Assembly: GCF_900106565.1 (NCBI RefSeq) | Contig: NZ_FNNJ01000014.1 | Span: 1-64,000, forward strand | Direction of reading: 5' to 3' | From: Lutibacter oricola | GTDB taxonomy: Bacteria > Bacteroidota > Bacteroidia > Flavobacteriales > Flavobacteriaceae | DNA length: 64,000 nt | In this document: positions 17,574 through 27,349 of the stretch, one piece after another | Numbering within the stretch: position 1 is the first letter of the stretch | Layout of the letters: each line of letters opens with the position of its first letter | Notes under the pieces: generated by a model | What the model was told of the DNA's origin: nothing | The model's database searches: none | The model's input: the letters and a program-made list of their open reading frames with translations, nothing else | Made by a program: the position numbers and the translations under genes

Positions 17574-18313
17574 TATCCTAAAAGCATTTGAGTTAAGAAA
17601 TAGTTTAATAAAATAATTACAATACTAGACCAAACTACAGCCTGCGTACTAGCTCTACCAACCTCTAAAGAACCTCCTTTAACATAGTAACCGTGATAAG
17701 CTGGCACTGTAGCTATAACAAAAGCAAATACAATTGTTTTTATTACCGCATACTTAATAAAATAAGGGTTAAATTCTAGCTGAATACCATAAATATAGTC
17801 TTCACTAAAAAATAAATCGGTTAACAAACCTGCATAATAACCTCCTAAGATTCCTAAAAACATTGCTAGTAAAACAAGTAATGGGTAAAAAGTTAATGCT
17901 GCAATTATTTTTGGCAGTACTAAATAGTTTAAAGAATTAATTCCCATAACCTCCAAAGCATCAATTTGCTCAGTTACTCGCATAGTTCCAATGCTTGATG
18001 TAATAAATGACCCTACTTTACCAGCCAGAATTATAGACATAAATGTTGGTGCAAATTCTAAAATTAAACCTCGTTTTGTAGCGAAACCAATTAAATATTT
18101 TGGTATAAATGGACTATCTACATTTAAAGCCGTTTGTATTGCTACTACTCCACCAACAAAAAATGAAATAAAAGCAATAATACCTATAGATTTTAAACCT
18201 AGGTCTTCTATCTCTCTAAACAAAGTTTCTCTAAAAACCGACCATCTTTGAGGCTTTTTAAATACTTGCTTTAGCATAATAAAGTACTTTCCTATATGCT
18301 CTAAATAATTCAT
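17573..18313 (-). CDS. mlaE: ABC transporter permease, MlaE family
   Basis: 246 aa, a single MlaE/YrbE (PF02405) domain. The hydrophobic segments with SFFVGGVVAIQTALN, APTFMSIILAGKVGSFITSSIGTMRVTEQIDALEVMGIN and ATVPAYHGYYVKGGSLEVGRASTQAVV are the most conserved family blocks. It forms the inner-membrane core with the ATPase encoded immediately downstream. No MlaD (MCE-domain) gene is adjacent, so the substrate-binding subunit must be elsewhere. Confidence 0.94.
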   Translation of the reverse strand: MNYLEHIGKYFIMLKQVFKKPQRWSVFRETLFREIEDLGLKSIGIIAFISFFVGGVVAIQTALNVDSPFIPKYLIGFATKRGLILEFAPTFMSIILAGKVGSFITSSIGTMRVTEQIDALEVMGINSLNYLVLPKIIAALTFYPLLVLLAMFLGILGGYYAGLLTDLFFSEDYIYGIQLEFNPYFIKYAVIKTIVFAFVIATVPAYHGYYVKGGSLEVGRASTQAVVWSSIVIILLNYFLTQMLLG

Positions 18314-18442
18314 TAACTATTCTTTTTTCGCTAAAATATTAAAATTAAACTATGTAATTTCTTTTTGTAACATAAATTTAATAGTAGCCCACAAAAAAAA
18401 TATTAATTTTAAAGTCTTATTTTTTTAAAGTATACTATAAAA

Positions 18443-20128
18443 ATGAAAAAATATATAATTCTTGTTTTAACGTGCTCGTTATTTATTCAATGTATTGCAA
18501 TAAAATCTAAGTCATCCAATACCACTATTAAAACAAATTCTACTAAGGTTGTTATTAAAAACAAAACTACAAACCCAAAACTAATGATTGGTATTGTTGT
18601 AGACCAAATGAGATATGATTACTTGGTAAAATTTCACAACAAATTTGGAGAAGGTGGCTTTAAACGATTAATGAATGGTGGTTATCATTTTAAAAATATA
18701 CACTTTAACTATATACCAACATATACAGCAGTTGGTCATACTTCTATTTACACAGGAACAACACCAGTAAACCACGGAATTATTTCAAACAATTGGTACG
18801 ACAAATACGCAAAAAAAGATATTTACTGCGTAGATGACACAAACTATCAATCCGTAGGAGCAAAAAATGGAGGTCAAAAATCTCCTTACAGAATGGTTAA
18901 CACTACCATTACAGACCAATTGAAATTAGCTCAAAATATGAAAGGTAAAACAATTGGAGTTGCTATTAAGGATAGATCTTCGATTTTACCCGCAGGCCAT
19001 ACAGCAAATGCAGCTTATTGGTATGAAGGAAAAGATGAAGGTAAATTTATTACTAGCTCTTTTTATATGAAATCTTTACCAAAATGGGTAAACGACTTTA
19101 ACAACAGCGGTAAAGTAAATGACTACTTAAATAAAACTTGGAATACATATTACAATATTTCTACATATACCGAAACATTACCTGACAACAATCCTTATGA
19201 AATGATATTCAAAGGAAAAAACACACCAACATTTCCTTATAATTATGCTGAATTAAGAAACCTAAATGGGAATTTTAGTTTAATAAATTATTCGCCTTAT
19301 GGAAATTCAATTACTACAGATTTTGCAATTGCAGCTATTGAAGGTGAAAATTTAGGAAAAAGTGAATTTACAGATTTTTTAGCTATTAGCTATTCAAGCA
19401 CAGATTATATTGGCCATAAATTTGGTGTAAACGCAAAAGAAACAGAAGACATTTATATTCGTTTTGACTTAGAATTGAAACGTTTATTAGAATATTTAGA
19501 CTCTAATGTTGGTATTGATAATTACACCTTATTTTTAACAGCAGATCACGCTGCTGTTCAAGTACCTTCTTACCTTAAAGATTTAAAAATACCTGCAGGA
19601 TATTTTGATGGCCAAGATTTTAAAAGAGAAGTAAATTCTATTACTCAACAGTTTTTTGGTGCTAATGAATTGATAGAAAACATATCTAATTATCAAATTT
19701 TCCTTAATAAGAAAAAAATAAATGATTTAGGTTTAAACCAACACACGGTTTCACAAAAAATTGTAGATGAAATTATAAATTACAAAGATGTTTATAAAGC
19801 AGTTACAGCTTACACTCTACAAAATACAAGTTATAATAACGGAATACTTAAAACCTTACAAAATGGTTACAATCAAAAACGATCTGGAGATGTATTAATT
19901 ATTCCATTTCCATCGGTAGTTTCTTATCCAAAAGCAGGCACAACACACGGATCGGGTTATAGTTACGACACTCACGTACCGCTAATATTTTATGGTAAAG
20001 GCATTAAAAAAGGTGAATCTCAAGAGTTTCACCCAATAATTGACATTGCACCAACATTAGCTCGTTTTTTAGATATAGAAAACCCGAATGGAACTACAGG
20101 AAAGCCAATTTTAGACATTTTTAAATAA
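18443..20128 (+). CDS. pafA: PafA-like alkaline phosphatase
   Basis: 561 aa of the alkaline phosphatase/phosphodiesterase superfamily. It starts with a hydrophobic signal containing a possible lipidation cysteine (LFIQC, C17). IGIVVDQMRYDYL carries the first metal-binding Asp, and PTYTAVGHTSIYTG holds the threonine nucleophile of the PafA group. SYSSTDYIGHKFG and LTADHAA carry further metal ligands, and KAGTTHGSGYSYDTHVPLIFYG ends the active site. PafA enzymes of Flavobacteriia are periplasmic phosphate monoesterases. No Pho-type regulatory site is recognisable upstream. It is convergent with the KASIII-like gene across a shared terminator. Confidence 0.88.
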   Translation: MKKYIILVLTCSLFIQCIAIKSKSSNTTIKTNSTKVVIKNKTTNPKLMIGIVVDQMRYDYLVKFHNKFGEGGFKRLMNGGYHFKNIHFNYIPTYTAVGHTSIYTGTTPVNHGIISNNWYDKYAKKDIYCVDDTNYQSVGAKNGGQKSPYRMVNTTITDQLKLAQNMKGKTIGVAIKDRSSILPAGHTANAAYWYEGKDEGKFITSSFYMKSLPKWVNDFNNSGKVNDYLNKTWNTYYNISTYTETLPDNNPYEMIFKGKNTPTFPYNYAELRNLNGNFSLINYSPYGNSITTDFAIAAIEGENLGKSEFTDFLAISYSSTDYIGHKFGVNAKETEDIYIRFDLELKRLLEYLDSNVGIDNYTLFLTADHAAVQVPSYLKDLKIPAGYFDGQDFKREVNSITQQFFGANELIENISNYQIFLNKKKINDLGLNQHTVSQKIVDEIINYKDVYKAVTAYTLQNTSYNNGILKTLQNGYNQKRSGDVLIIPFPSVVSYPKAGTTHGSGYSYDTHVPLIFYGKGIKKGESQEFHPIIDIAPTLARFLDIENPNGTTGKPILDIFK

Positions 20129-20142
20129 AACATTACCTTAAC

Positions 20143-20180
20143 AAAAAAGAGGTTAAACTTTAAAGTTTAACCTCTTTTAT
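20143..20180. terminator. Bidirectional terminator between pafA and the KASIII-like gene
   Basis: A perfect 17+17 bp palindrome (aaaagaggttaaacttt and its complement) has A-runs and T-runs on both sides and lies between two convergent genes. Confidence 0.85.
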
Positions 20181-20200
20181 ATTTCTATTTTAGAAAATGT

Positions 20201-21268
20201 TTAGTATCTATAAACTATTGCATTAATACTCATTCCTGCACCTACAGAAGCAAAAATAAAGACATCTCCTTTATTAATTTCGTGATTTTCAATTTCTCCC
20301 CTTTTAACTAAATCAAAAAGAGTTGGAACGGTTGCAACAGAACTATTACCCAATTCTCTAATACTCATTGGCATAATATGTTCTGGAACTTTTGATTTAA
20401 ACAACCTATAAAAACGTTTTACAATTGCTTCATCCATTTTTTCGTTTGCCTGATGAATAAAAATCTTTTTCACTTCAGAAATATCTACACCTGATTTATC
20501 TAAAGCAACTTTCATTGCTGCTGGCACATTAAATAAACCGTATTCATAAATTTTTCGACCTAACATTTTTATATAACTCGTATCCGATGTATCAGCTTCA
20601 TTATAAGATTTACCGTAATACAAATAATAACATTCATCTACCGTATCTGTTCTTACTGCGTGACTTAAAATACCTTCTTCAACTTCTTCTTTAGCTTCAA
20701 TTATTGTAGCTCCCGCACCATCAGAAAAAATCATAGAATCTCTATCAAACTTATCAACTACTCTAGATAAAGTTTCAGCTCCAATAACTAAACATTTTTT
20801 TGCCATACCAGACTTAATAAAAGCCTCTGCTTGAATAACGCCTTGCACCCAACCTGGACAACCAAATAAAATATCAAATGCAACACAACTCGGATTTTTA
20901 ATTCCTAATTTATGTTTTATTCTAGCGGCAATACTAGGCAACATGTCACTTTGAATACTATTAGCTTTAACTTCTCCAAAATTATGAGCTACAATTATAT
21001 AATCAATCTCTTCTTGATCAATACCAGCATCTTCAATTGCATTTTTTGAAGCAAAATACCCTAAATCTGAAGTTGTCAAATCATCAGTTGCGTACCGCCT
21101 CTCCTCAATTCCTGTAATTGCTTTAAATTTTTCAATAATCACCTCATTTTCTTGTTCAAAAGGCGAACCATCTTCATTTAAAAAGTTATGATTTATAAAG
21201 TCTGAATTTTTTTTTATGACTGAAGGAATGTAGTTTCCTGTACCTGTAATAACTGATTGTATTTTCAT
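20201..21268 (-). CDS. 3-oxoacyl-ACP synthase III-like (KAS III family) protein
   Basis: 355 aa thiolase-fold protein with the KAS III triad: Cys137 in LFGCPGW, His272 in FIHQANEKM and Asn308 in ELGNSSVAT. It is longer than canonical FabH (about 315-330 aa) and lacks a fatty-acid operon context. It may therefore be a paralogue for a special starter unit or another Claisen condensation rather than the housekeeping FabH. It is the last gene of a minus-strand run with the globin, cdd, porV and porU genes. Confidence 0.85.
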   Translation of the reverse strand: MKIQSVITGTGNYIPSVIKKNSDFINHNFLNEDGSPFEQENEVIIEKFKAITGIEERRYATDDLTTSDLGYFASKNAIEDAGIDQEEIDYIIVAHNFGEVKANSIQSDMLPSIAARIKHKLGIKNPSCVAFDILFGCPGWVQGVIQAEAFIKSGMAKKCLVIGAETLSRVVDKFDRDSMIFSDGAGATIIEAKEEVEEGILSHAVRTDTVDECYYLYYGKSYNEADTSDTSYIKMLGRKIYEYGLFNVPAAMKVALDKSGVDISEVKKIFIHQANEKMDEAIVKRFYRLFKSKVPEHIMPMSIRELGNSSVATVPTLFDLVKRGEIENHEINKGDVFIFASVGAGMSINAIVYRY

Positions 21269-21300
21269 TATTTTCTATTAGAAAACAAAAATAAAATGTA

Positions 21301-21684
21301 TTAATTATTCTGTTCTGAAATTTTAATTTTCATTACGATGGCCACCGACTCTGCACGCGACTTTATTGCGTGTGCATTTTCACCAAAAAAAAGATCATCA
21401 ACAGAACTCTTAAACCTTGACAACCAAATATTAAAGTGATTTTCAGTTATTGGATTTTTCTTATTCATTTCTAAGTGAGGCTGCATTGCATTTTTACGAT
21501 ACCCACCAGAATAAAATAGGATGTTATCCCAAAAATTTACTAGTACTTGTAAATGCTCCTCTAAAAGATCTGGATTATTAAATTCATTAAAAAAATGCTT
21601 AATCTCTGCATCATTCATTAACTTAACATAGAAAGTCTTAACAAGTAGATAAAGATCCTCTCTATTTTCGATATCTTTCTTCAT
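21301..21684 (-). CDS. Group III truncated haemoglobin
   Basis: 127 aa, the usual size. The segments LVKTFYVKLMNDAEIKHFF, VNFWDNILFYSGGYRKNAMQPHLEM and ENHFNIWLSRFKSSVDDLFFGENA fit the group III truncated globin fold, with His83 in HFNIW as the probable proximal haem ligand. Cytoplasmic; members bind oxygen or nitric oxide, and the role is not settled. The start codon overlaps the cdd stop by one base. Confidence 0.88.
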   Translation of the reverse strand: MKKDIENREDLYLLVKTFYVKLMNDAEIKHFFNEFNNPDLLEEHLQVLVNFWDNILFYSGGYRKNAMQPHLEMNKKNPITENHFNIWLSRFKSSVDDLFFGENAHAIKSRAESVAIVMKIKISEQNN

Positions 21685-22166
21685 TAAAGAAAAGATTTAT
21701 CAAAAGCTATAGGCAGCAAATCTAATACTGAATTTGTTTTTATAATTTGTCCTTCTTCACCCATAAAATATACTTCTATTTTATCTCCTTGTTTTAATTC
21801 ATATTCAGACAAAGTTTGCCTACATGCTCCACAAGGTGCCACAGGCTCTTTTAAAACTTGTGATGATGAACTAGCAGCAATTGCTAATTTTAAAACTTTT
21901 TTATTTGGGTATTGAGATGAGGCATTCCAAATTGCAACTCTCTCTGCACACATTCCTGATGGATACGCTGCGTTTTCTTGATTATTTCCAGTAACAACTA
22001 CATTATCTTCCAAGAGTAACGCACAACCAACTTTAAACTTAGAATATGGTGCGTAAGCTGTTTCCTTAATATTTTGAGCCAAACTCATTATTTGCTGAAC
22101 GTCTTCAGCTAATTCTTTAGTAGAATTAAATACAGTAATCTCTGTTTTAATTTCAACTTTTTTCAT
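21684..22166 (-). CDS. cdd: Cytidine deaminase
   Basis: 160 aa homotetrameric-type cytidine deaminase, which converts cytidine to uridine (pyrimidine salvage). The zinc site is complete: CAE (C73, E75) and PCGACRQ (C112, C115). YAPYSKFKVGCALL and NNQENAAYPSGMCAER are family blocks. The N-terminus is about 25 residues longer than the core. It lies 16 bp after porV and overlaps the globin gene. Confidence 0.96.
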   Translation of the reverse strand: MKKVEIKTEITVFNSTKELAEDVQQIMSLAQNIKETAYAPYSKFKVGCALLLEDNVVVTGNNQENAAYPSGMCAERVAIWNASSQYPNKKVLKLAIAASSSSQVLKEPVAPCGACRQTLSEYELKQGDKIEVYFMGEEGQIIKTNSVLDLLPIAFDKSFL

Positions 22167-22182
22167 ACAAAAAAATTATTGA

Positions 22183-23328
22183 TTAATAATACTCAAACAT
22201 ATCTCCAAAATCAAACGCTAACGAAAAACGCAACGTATTTTCTAATGGATTTCCAATATCCGAAGCATTAAATAAATATGACATGTCTAACCTGGCACTC
22301 TTAAACTTAAATCCAGAACCTAATGTAAAATACTTTCTATCTCCTTTTACATCACTCTCATTAAAATAACCAGCTCGTAATGCAAAAGCATCATCGTACA
22401 TATACTCTGCACCTAAAGCCCAAGTAAATTCTTTCATTTCTTCGCTAAATCCACCTGGCGCATCACCAAAAGATTTAAACATACCACTAAAAAAACCAAC
22501 ATCTTCTTGAATATATTGTGGGTCTTGATCTTCGTCTGCAATATTAATACTTGGTGTTGGCACTAATAACTTATTAAATTCTGCATTAACGGTTACACTA
22601 TTGTAGTTATCTAAAATAAATTCGAAACCACCACCTAATTTTAAATTAGTTGGGATGTAATTTTCTTGACCATCATCAGAATATGAAACTTTTGGACCAA
22701 TATTAGAAATATTAAATCCACCTCTCCATACTCCATTAAAGTCTCCATAATTATTTTCTTCAGATTGAAAATAACCCGAAACATCAACAGCAAAAGTATT
22801 AACTGGTTGAATTGATGAGTTTGCAGATTCAATTCCTAAATCAGATCTCATATAGCGTAAAGAAACACCCATTGAGTACAACTCACTTAATTTTATAGAG
22901 TATGAACCATCTAAAGAAAACTCATTTAACTTTTCTGTTCCTTCAGGAAAACCATTATTATCTGTTAATTGAATTTCACCTAAATTAAAATATTTTAAAC
23001 TCGCTCCCCAAGCACTTCTATCATCAATTCTATTTACTAAGCTAAATCCACCTAAAAAAACGTCGTCAGTTAACTCTCTTAACCAAGGCGTATAAATTAC
23101 ACCAACCGAAAACTGATGTGAGTTAAATGCCATTTTTGAAGCATTCCAGTGTTGCGAAAATGCATCTGGCGATGTTGCTACTCCAATATCTCCCATCCCT
23201 CCTGCTCTTGCATCTGGTGCAATTAACATAAATGGAGTTGCTGTTGTAATTGGATTTGGGGCGTCTTGTGCATTTAATTTTACTACTGACACTAAAACTA
23301 TTAGGGCTGCTATAATTACTTTTCTCAT
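22183..23328 (-). CDS. porV: Type IX secretion outer membrane protein PorV
   Basis: 381 aa outer-membrane barrel with a signal peptide (IVLVSVVKLNAQ). ATPFMLIAPDARAGGMGDIGVATSPDAFSQHWNASKMAF is the conserved PorV N-terminus, and the barrel ends RFSLAFDFGDMFEYY. PorV shuttles sorting-domain cargo from the translocon to the attachment complex and works with PorU. The ATG at 23328 is chosen over an in-frame TTG one codon earlier. It follows porU by 35 bp, the arrangement known in other Flavobacteriia. Confidence 0.95.
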   Translation of the reverse strand: MRKVIIAALIVLVSVVKLNAQDAPNPITTATPFMLIAPDARAGGMGDIGVATSPDAFSQHWNASKMAFNSHQFSVGVIYTPWLRELTDDVFLGGFSLVNRIDDRSAWGASLKYFNLGEIQLTDNNGFPEGTEKLNEFSLDGSYSIKLSELYSMGVSLRYMRSDLGIESANSSIQPVNTFAVDVSGYFQSEENNYGDFNGVWRGGFNISNIGPKVSYSDDGQENYIPTNLKLGGGFEFILDNYNSVTVNAEFNKLLVPTPSINIADEDQDPQYIQEDVGFFSGMFKSFGDAPGGFSEEMKEFTWALGAEYMYDDAFALRAGYFNESDVKGDRKYFTLGSGFKFKSARLDMSYLFNASDIGNPLENTLRFSLAFDFGDMFEYY

Positions 23329-23363
23329 CAATTATTATTTTAACTTAACAAATATCTTAAATA

Positions 23364-26300
23364 TTACTGAAGAATAACTAATTTTTCAGTTTTTTCTGCT
23401 CTTGTATTCGAGTTTAATGATTTTACTTTTAACTTATAAATATAAACTCCTTTTCCTATTCTAGATCCAAAATCATCCAAACCATTCCAACTTATGGATC
23501 TAGACAAGTTTCCTTCAGACTGTACAGTTTCATTTATTGTTTTAACCAACTTACCTGACACTGTAAAAATTTGAACTTGTACTTCTAACAATTCATTTGG
23601 TTTATTATGATTAAACCAAAATTCGGTATAATTAACAAATGGATTTGGATAATTTAATACATTAGTTAATTCTAAACCTCCATCTCCAACCACAAAAAAA
23701 GTTAACGTTGATTCTGTTAAATTATTGTACGTATCCCAAGCTTTTAAAGTTATTGTATGTAAACCTGGTTCTAAATCTCTTAATTGATAATTAACTTTCC
23801 CCTCGGTATAATCATTTAATTCTGTTTGATAATACTCATTTAAAATTATTGGATTCGATAAATCTCCATCTAAATAAGCTACAATATCGTGATCTACAGC
23901 TGTAATTGAAGTGTTTATTCCGTTTTCGTCCTCAAGAACCGCAATAAATAAAGGAGACTGATTGGTATTTCCTCCTTCAACAAAAGACAAATCGTTCATA
24001 TACAATTGTACGGTTGGACCAACATTATCTTCTGGTGCATTTTCATTTACTCCTCCAACAACAACATCAAAACTATAACCAGATTTGTCTATTTTTTTAT
24101 TATCTGCATAAAAACTTAATTTTCCCTTTCCGTAGGCAATTTTTAAATCTTTTGGCGCAACAAACTCAACACTAAAAACTCCATCTTTAACAGTAGCTCT
24201 ACCTTTAAAAATAGTACTTTCAATCACATCAAAATCCATTTTAATACCAAAGTTACCATTATCTAAAGTTGTTTTTATATTTCCTTTATCAAAAACAGTA
24301 ATTGCTAATTCTCCATTAAAATCATCAACTAAATTATTTGACACATCTAAAACTTGACCTTCAAATTTTACTTTAGACAAGGCTTTAATTGTATCTAATG
24401 ACTGAGTTACATCAACATCATTCATTTTAGTTATAGATATATTTGGTTTTGGAACCGCCAATTTCATTGCTGGATCTCCTAGATAGTAAATAAAATAACG
24501 CTGACTAGTAGTAAATTTATTTTTAGTAATCATTAAATTTTCAGCAATTGAAAAGCCTTCATTATTAAATTCTAACAGTGGCTTTACCAATTCCAAATTA
24601 AATGCTTGCCCCACAGAAATATACACTTCTCTGGTAGTTGTAATTAATGATGAAGCTCCACCTGTTTCATTCCATAACACATATTCACCTGCGGTAGTTT
24701 TAGCAGGGTTATCAAATCTAGAAAACTCACAAGTTACAGTAACAAATAATGGCAATTTATTAGTATTGTTCCAACTTTGAATTTCAGAAACCTCTAAAAT
24801 TCTTTCTGAAGCCCAACCATATACTCCGCCGTGCCCAAAATAATCTACAAGTAAAACTCCTTTTTCCACTTGATTAGAAATTTCTGTATTAACACTTGGA
24901 TATATTGCTCCACCTGCTGAAATTTCTTGTTGATACGCATCTGCAAAAACCTTTTTTAAATTAAATAAAGGTTTATTTAACGTAATATCATCACCAATAC
25001 TCTCCATATTAGATTGCAGTACACCCTCACTATCACTATCTAAATCATCTGCTACTAACATAATATTAGTTCTCCAACTTCCAAAGGATTCATTATTACT
25101 GTAACCTAAAATTTTATCAATTACTTTTTCTGCCTGATTTACATCTGTAACTGGAATTCTACCAGTTACAACGTCTTGCTTATCAATAGCATTCATCAAC
25201 CCTTCATTTTCATCCATCATACCATAATAATCGTCTGTAACAAACGAACTTGCCAAATTAAAACTGGCAAAAGATTCATAAACAGGTACTACGTTATTAT
25301 TTCCCGCAATCCTATCTTTATAATCGTAAGAAGCATCACCTAAAAAGCAAACATATTTTATTTTATTGGTGGTTGAATGGTCATACAAATTTTTAATAAA
25401 ATCTCTAATTGCTGTTACGTCTGGGTTACCTGATGAAAACTCATTATAAATTTCATGAAGAGGAACAGCTATCGCATTAAGACCTGAGTTTTCTGTATGA
25501 AAATCGACCAGCCTTTGAGCCTGACCTAACAAATAGTCTTGTGTAACAACTAAGTAATCAATATTAACTAAATTATGTAAGTTTTGATTTTCTACTCTAG
25601 ATTCATTTAATTTTTTTGGTTCAAAATAATCATTACTGTTCAAAACCAAATATTCTTGTAAAACACCACCTTCTGCTATAAATTTAAAATTACCCGTTGA
25701 AGAAATATTCTCAACCAAACTTGGCGCTAAAGGATTTGTTATGTTCCACAAAAAATCTATATTATTACTATTTGTTATGGAGTACTCATAATTTTCTGAA
25801 CCTGTTGAGTTAGCAACATCTAAATTCCTAAACATAAATTGAGAACCTGTTGCTATCAAATTTTTCTCCCCCAAAACCTCGATATAATCTAAATATGCTT
25901 TTGCTGAAGGATTCCCATTGTTGTTATAATCCAATTCAACTTGAACAATATTGTTGTTATATAAAAAACTTGAACTTTTTAAATTCGCATAGGCTTCAGT
26001 TAAACCATTTGCCGCATTAAAGTTTAGCGAAAAAACATTAGCTCCACCAACATTTACATTCATAGAAGATGATAAAGCAGATTCAGCAACCGCTCTTACC
26101 CTAACAGTAATATCTTTAGAAGTATTAATATTCTCAAAAGGAATATCAAAAGTTTGTGTATTATCTATATTAAAAGCTTCCCCGAACCACTGACTCCCTG
26201 CCGACAACAAATTAACCTCCTCCTTTTCATAAAAAATATAATCATGATATGATGTAATTGATTGAGCAGAATTAGAAACAATTTTTGAAGCATTTTGAAT

Positions 26301-27182
26301 TCTTTTCCCTTCTGAATTACCTACCGTGATAAAATAAACAGATTCCTCACTATAAATATTGTATTCATGTTTATAAAAACTTAAGTCGTTGCCAGTTGTA
26401 TTCCAAGTATGAGGTCCTCTAGCATAAAAAAGAATATAATCTCCATCATTAAAAACTCCATCATCTTCACCTTCAATATAAATAGAGTTTTCTTGTAAAC
26501 CATCAGGCCTTTCAACATTGTTAGCATTTGGCAACATTGCTCCTCCATTACCATAAATTTTAATTTGTTTTGGATCTATATTATTTACATCGATACCTAA
26601 ACTTTGTAAAAAAGATTTATTTATTTTATAAACTCCTGTTTTTTCAATAGCAAACTTATACCATAAACCATTTGATAAAACAGAGTTTTTTATTGTTGTT
26701 GTTTTGCTTACTTTACTATTTACACCTACTAAAGATGGTGTATATTGAAGGTCAAAAGAAATTAATCTTTTATATATATTTTTTTCCTTAATAATAGGAA
26801 CTATAATAAATGATGCAGTAGAAGTTTCTCTTTGTTTTACAAACTTTAATTCAACAAAAGGTTTTAACCCCAAATTAGAAGAAGCATTTCTAATATTTGC
26901 TGTCGGGACAAAGCTTTCATAAACAGGGTTTATTATTTTGTAATTTTTTAATCTTAAATTATTACTTATAATCCAATCACTATAATAATAAGGTAGTAAG
27001 TTTTCGTTTATTAAATGACCTTTTACAAGACTTGTGCTAATTTCAGTGTCAGCATTCAAACGAAACTGAACATTATCTTGCCATTCCAACTCAAAATGTT
27101 TCAGCTCATTTTGTTGAGCCACAATATAATAATTACTTATAAAAATACACACTATAAAAACAATACTTCTATACAATTTCAT
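23364..27182 (-). CDS. porU: Type IX secretion sortase PorU (gingipain-like C25 peptidase)
   Basis: 1272 aa, normal for PorU. After a signal peptide comes a beta-rich prodomain, then the C25 peptidase domain. Its catalytic dyad is His784 in VDYFGHGG and Cys818 in FVTVTCEFSRF. The C-terminus (about 1190-1272, NVLNYPNPFVNYTEFWF...GKGVYIYKLKV) resembles a type A sorting domain, as known for PorU. PorU removes the sorting domain of type IX cargo and attaches it to the cell surface. The divergent neighbour is gldJ. Confidence 0.96.
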   Translation of the reverse strand: MKLYRSIVFIVCIFISNYYIVAQQNELKHFELEWQDNVQFRLNADTEISTSLVKGHLINENLLPYYYSDWIISNNLRLKNYKIINPVYESFVPTANIRNASSNLGLKPFVELKFVKQRETSTASFIIVPIIKEKNIYKRLISFDLQYTPSLVGVNSKVSKTTTIKNSVLSNGLWYKFAIEKTGVYKINKSFLQSLGIDVNNIDPKQIKIYGNGGAMLPNANNVERPDGLQENSIYIEGEDDGVFNDGDYILFYARGPHTWNTTGNDLSFYKHEYNIYSEESVYFITVGNSEGKRIQNASKIVSNSAQSITSYHDYIFYEKEEVNLLSAGSQWFGEAFNIDNTQTFDIPFENINTSKDITVRVRAVAESALSSSMNVNVGGANVFSLNFNAANGLTEAYANLKSSSFLYNNNIVQVELDYNNNGNPSAKAYLDYIEVLGEKNLIATGSQFMFRNLDVANSTGSENYEYSITNSNNIDFLWNITNPLAPSLVENISSTGNFKFIAEGGVLQEYLVLNSNDYFEPKKLNESRVENQNLHNLVNIDYLVVTQDYLLGQAQRLVDFHTENSGLNAIAVPLHEIYNEFSSGNPDVTAIRDFIKNLYDHSTTNKIKYVCFLGDASYDYKDRIAGNNNVVPVYESFASFNLASSFVTDDYYGMMDENEGLMNAIDKQDVVTGRIPVTDVNQAEKVIDKILGYSNNESFGSWRTNIMLVADDLDSDSEGVLQSNMESIGDDITLNKPLFNLKKVFADAYQQEISAGGAIYPSVNTEISNQVEKGVLLVDYFGHGGVYGWASERILEVSEIQSWNNTNKLPLFVTVTCEFSRFDNPAKTTAGEYVLWNETGGASSLITTTREVYISVGQAFNLELVKPLLEFNNEGFSIAENLMITKNKFTTSQRYFIYYLGDPAMKLAVPKPNISITKMNDVDVTQSLDTIKALSKVKFEGQVLDVSNNLVDDFNGELAITVFDKGNIKTTLDNGNFGIKMDFDVIESTIFKGRATVKDGVFSVEFVAPKDLKIAYGKGKLSFYADNKKIDKSGYSFDVVVGGVNENAPEDNVGPTVQLYMNDLSFVEGGNTNQSPLFIAVLEDENGINTSITAVDHDIVAYLDGDLSNPIILNEYYQTELNDYTEGKVNYQLRDLEPGLHTITLKAWDTYNNLTESTLTFFVVGDGGLELTNVLNYPNPFVNYTEFWFNHNKPNELLEVQVQIFTVSGKLVKTINETVQSEGNLSRSISWNGLDDFGSRIGKGVYIYKLKVKSLNSNTRAEKTEKLVILQ

Positions 27183-27290
27183 CTACCTAATAACGTCTAT
27201 TTTATATTATTATTTTTTTATACAATACAACAATACATATAATAAAGGATAAAAACAATCGTTAATAAGAAACATAATTAAATTTTTTTC

Positions 27291-27320
27291 TTGCAAAAAA
27301 ATTAATTTAGTGTAAATTGC
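27291..27320 (+). promoter_or_regulatory. Putative gldJ promoter
   Basis: TTG at 27291-27293, a 19-nt spacer and TAAATTGC at 27313-27320 (close to TAnnTTTG). The inferred transcription start near 27327 supports the ATG at 27350 rather than the TTG at 27317. Confidence 0.4.
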
Positions 27321-27349
27321 GAAACATTAAAACCCTATTTAAGCTTAAA

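Noticed and set aside
27015..27242. Plus-strand frame overlapping the porU start
   Set aside because: It is antisense to the PorU signal peptide and has no supporting feature.
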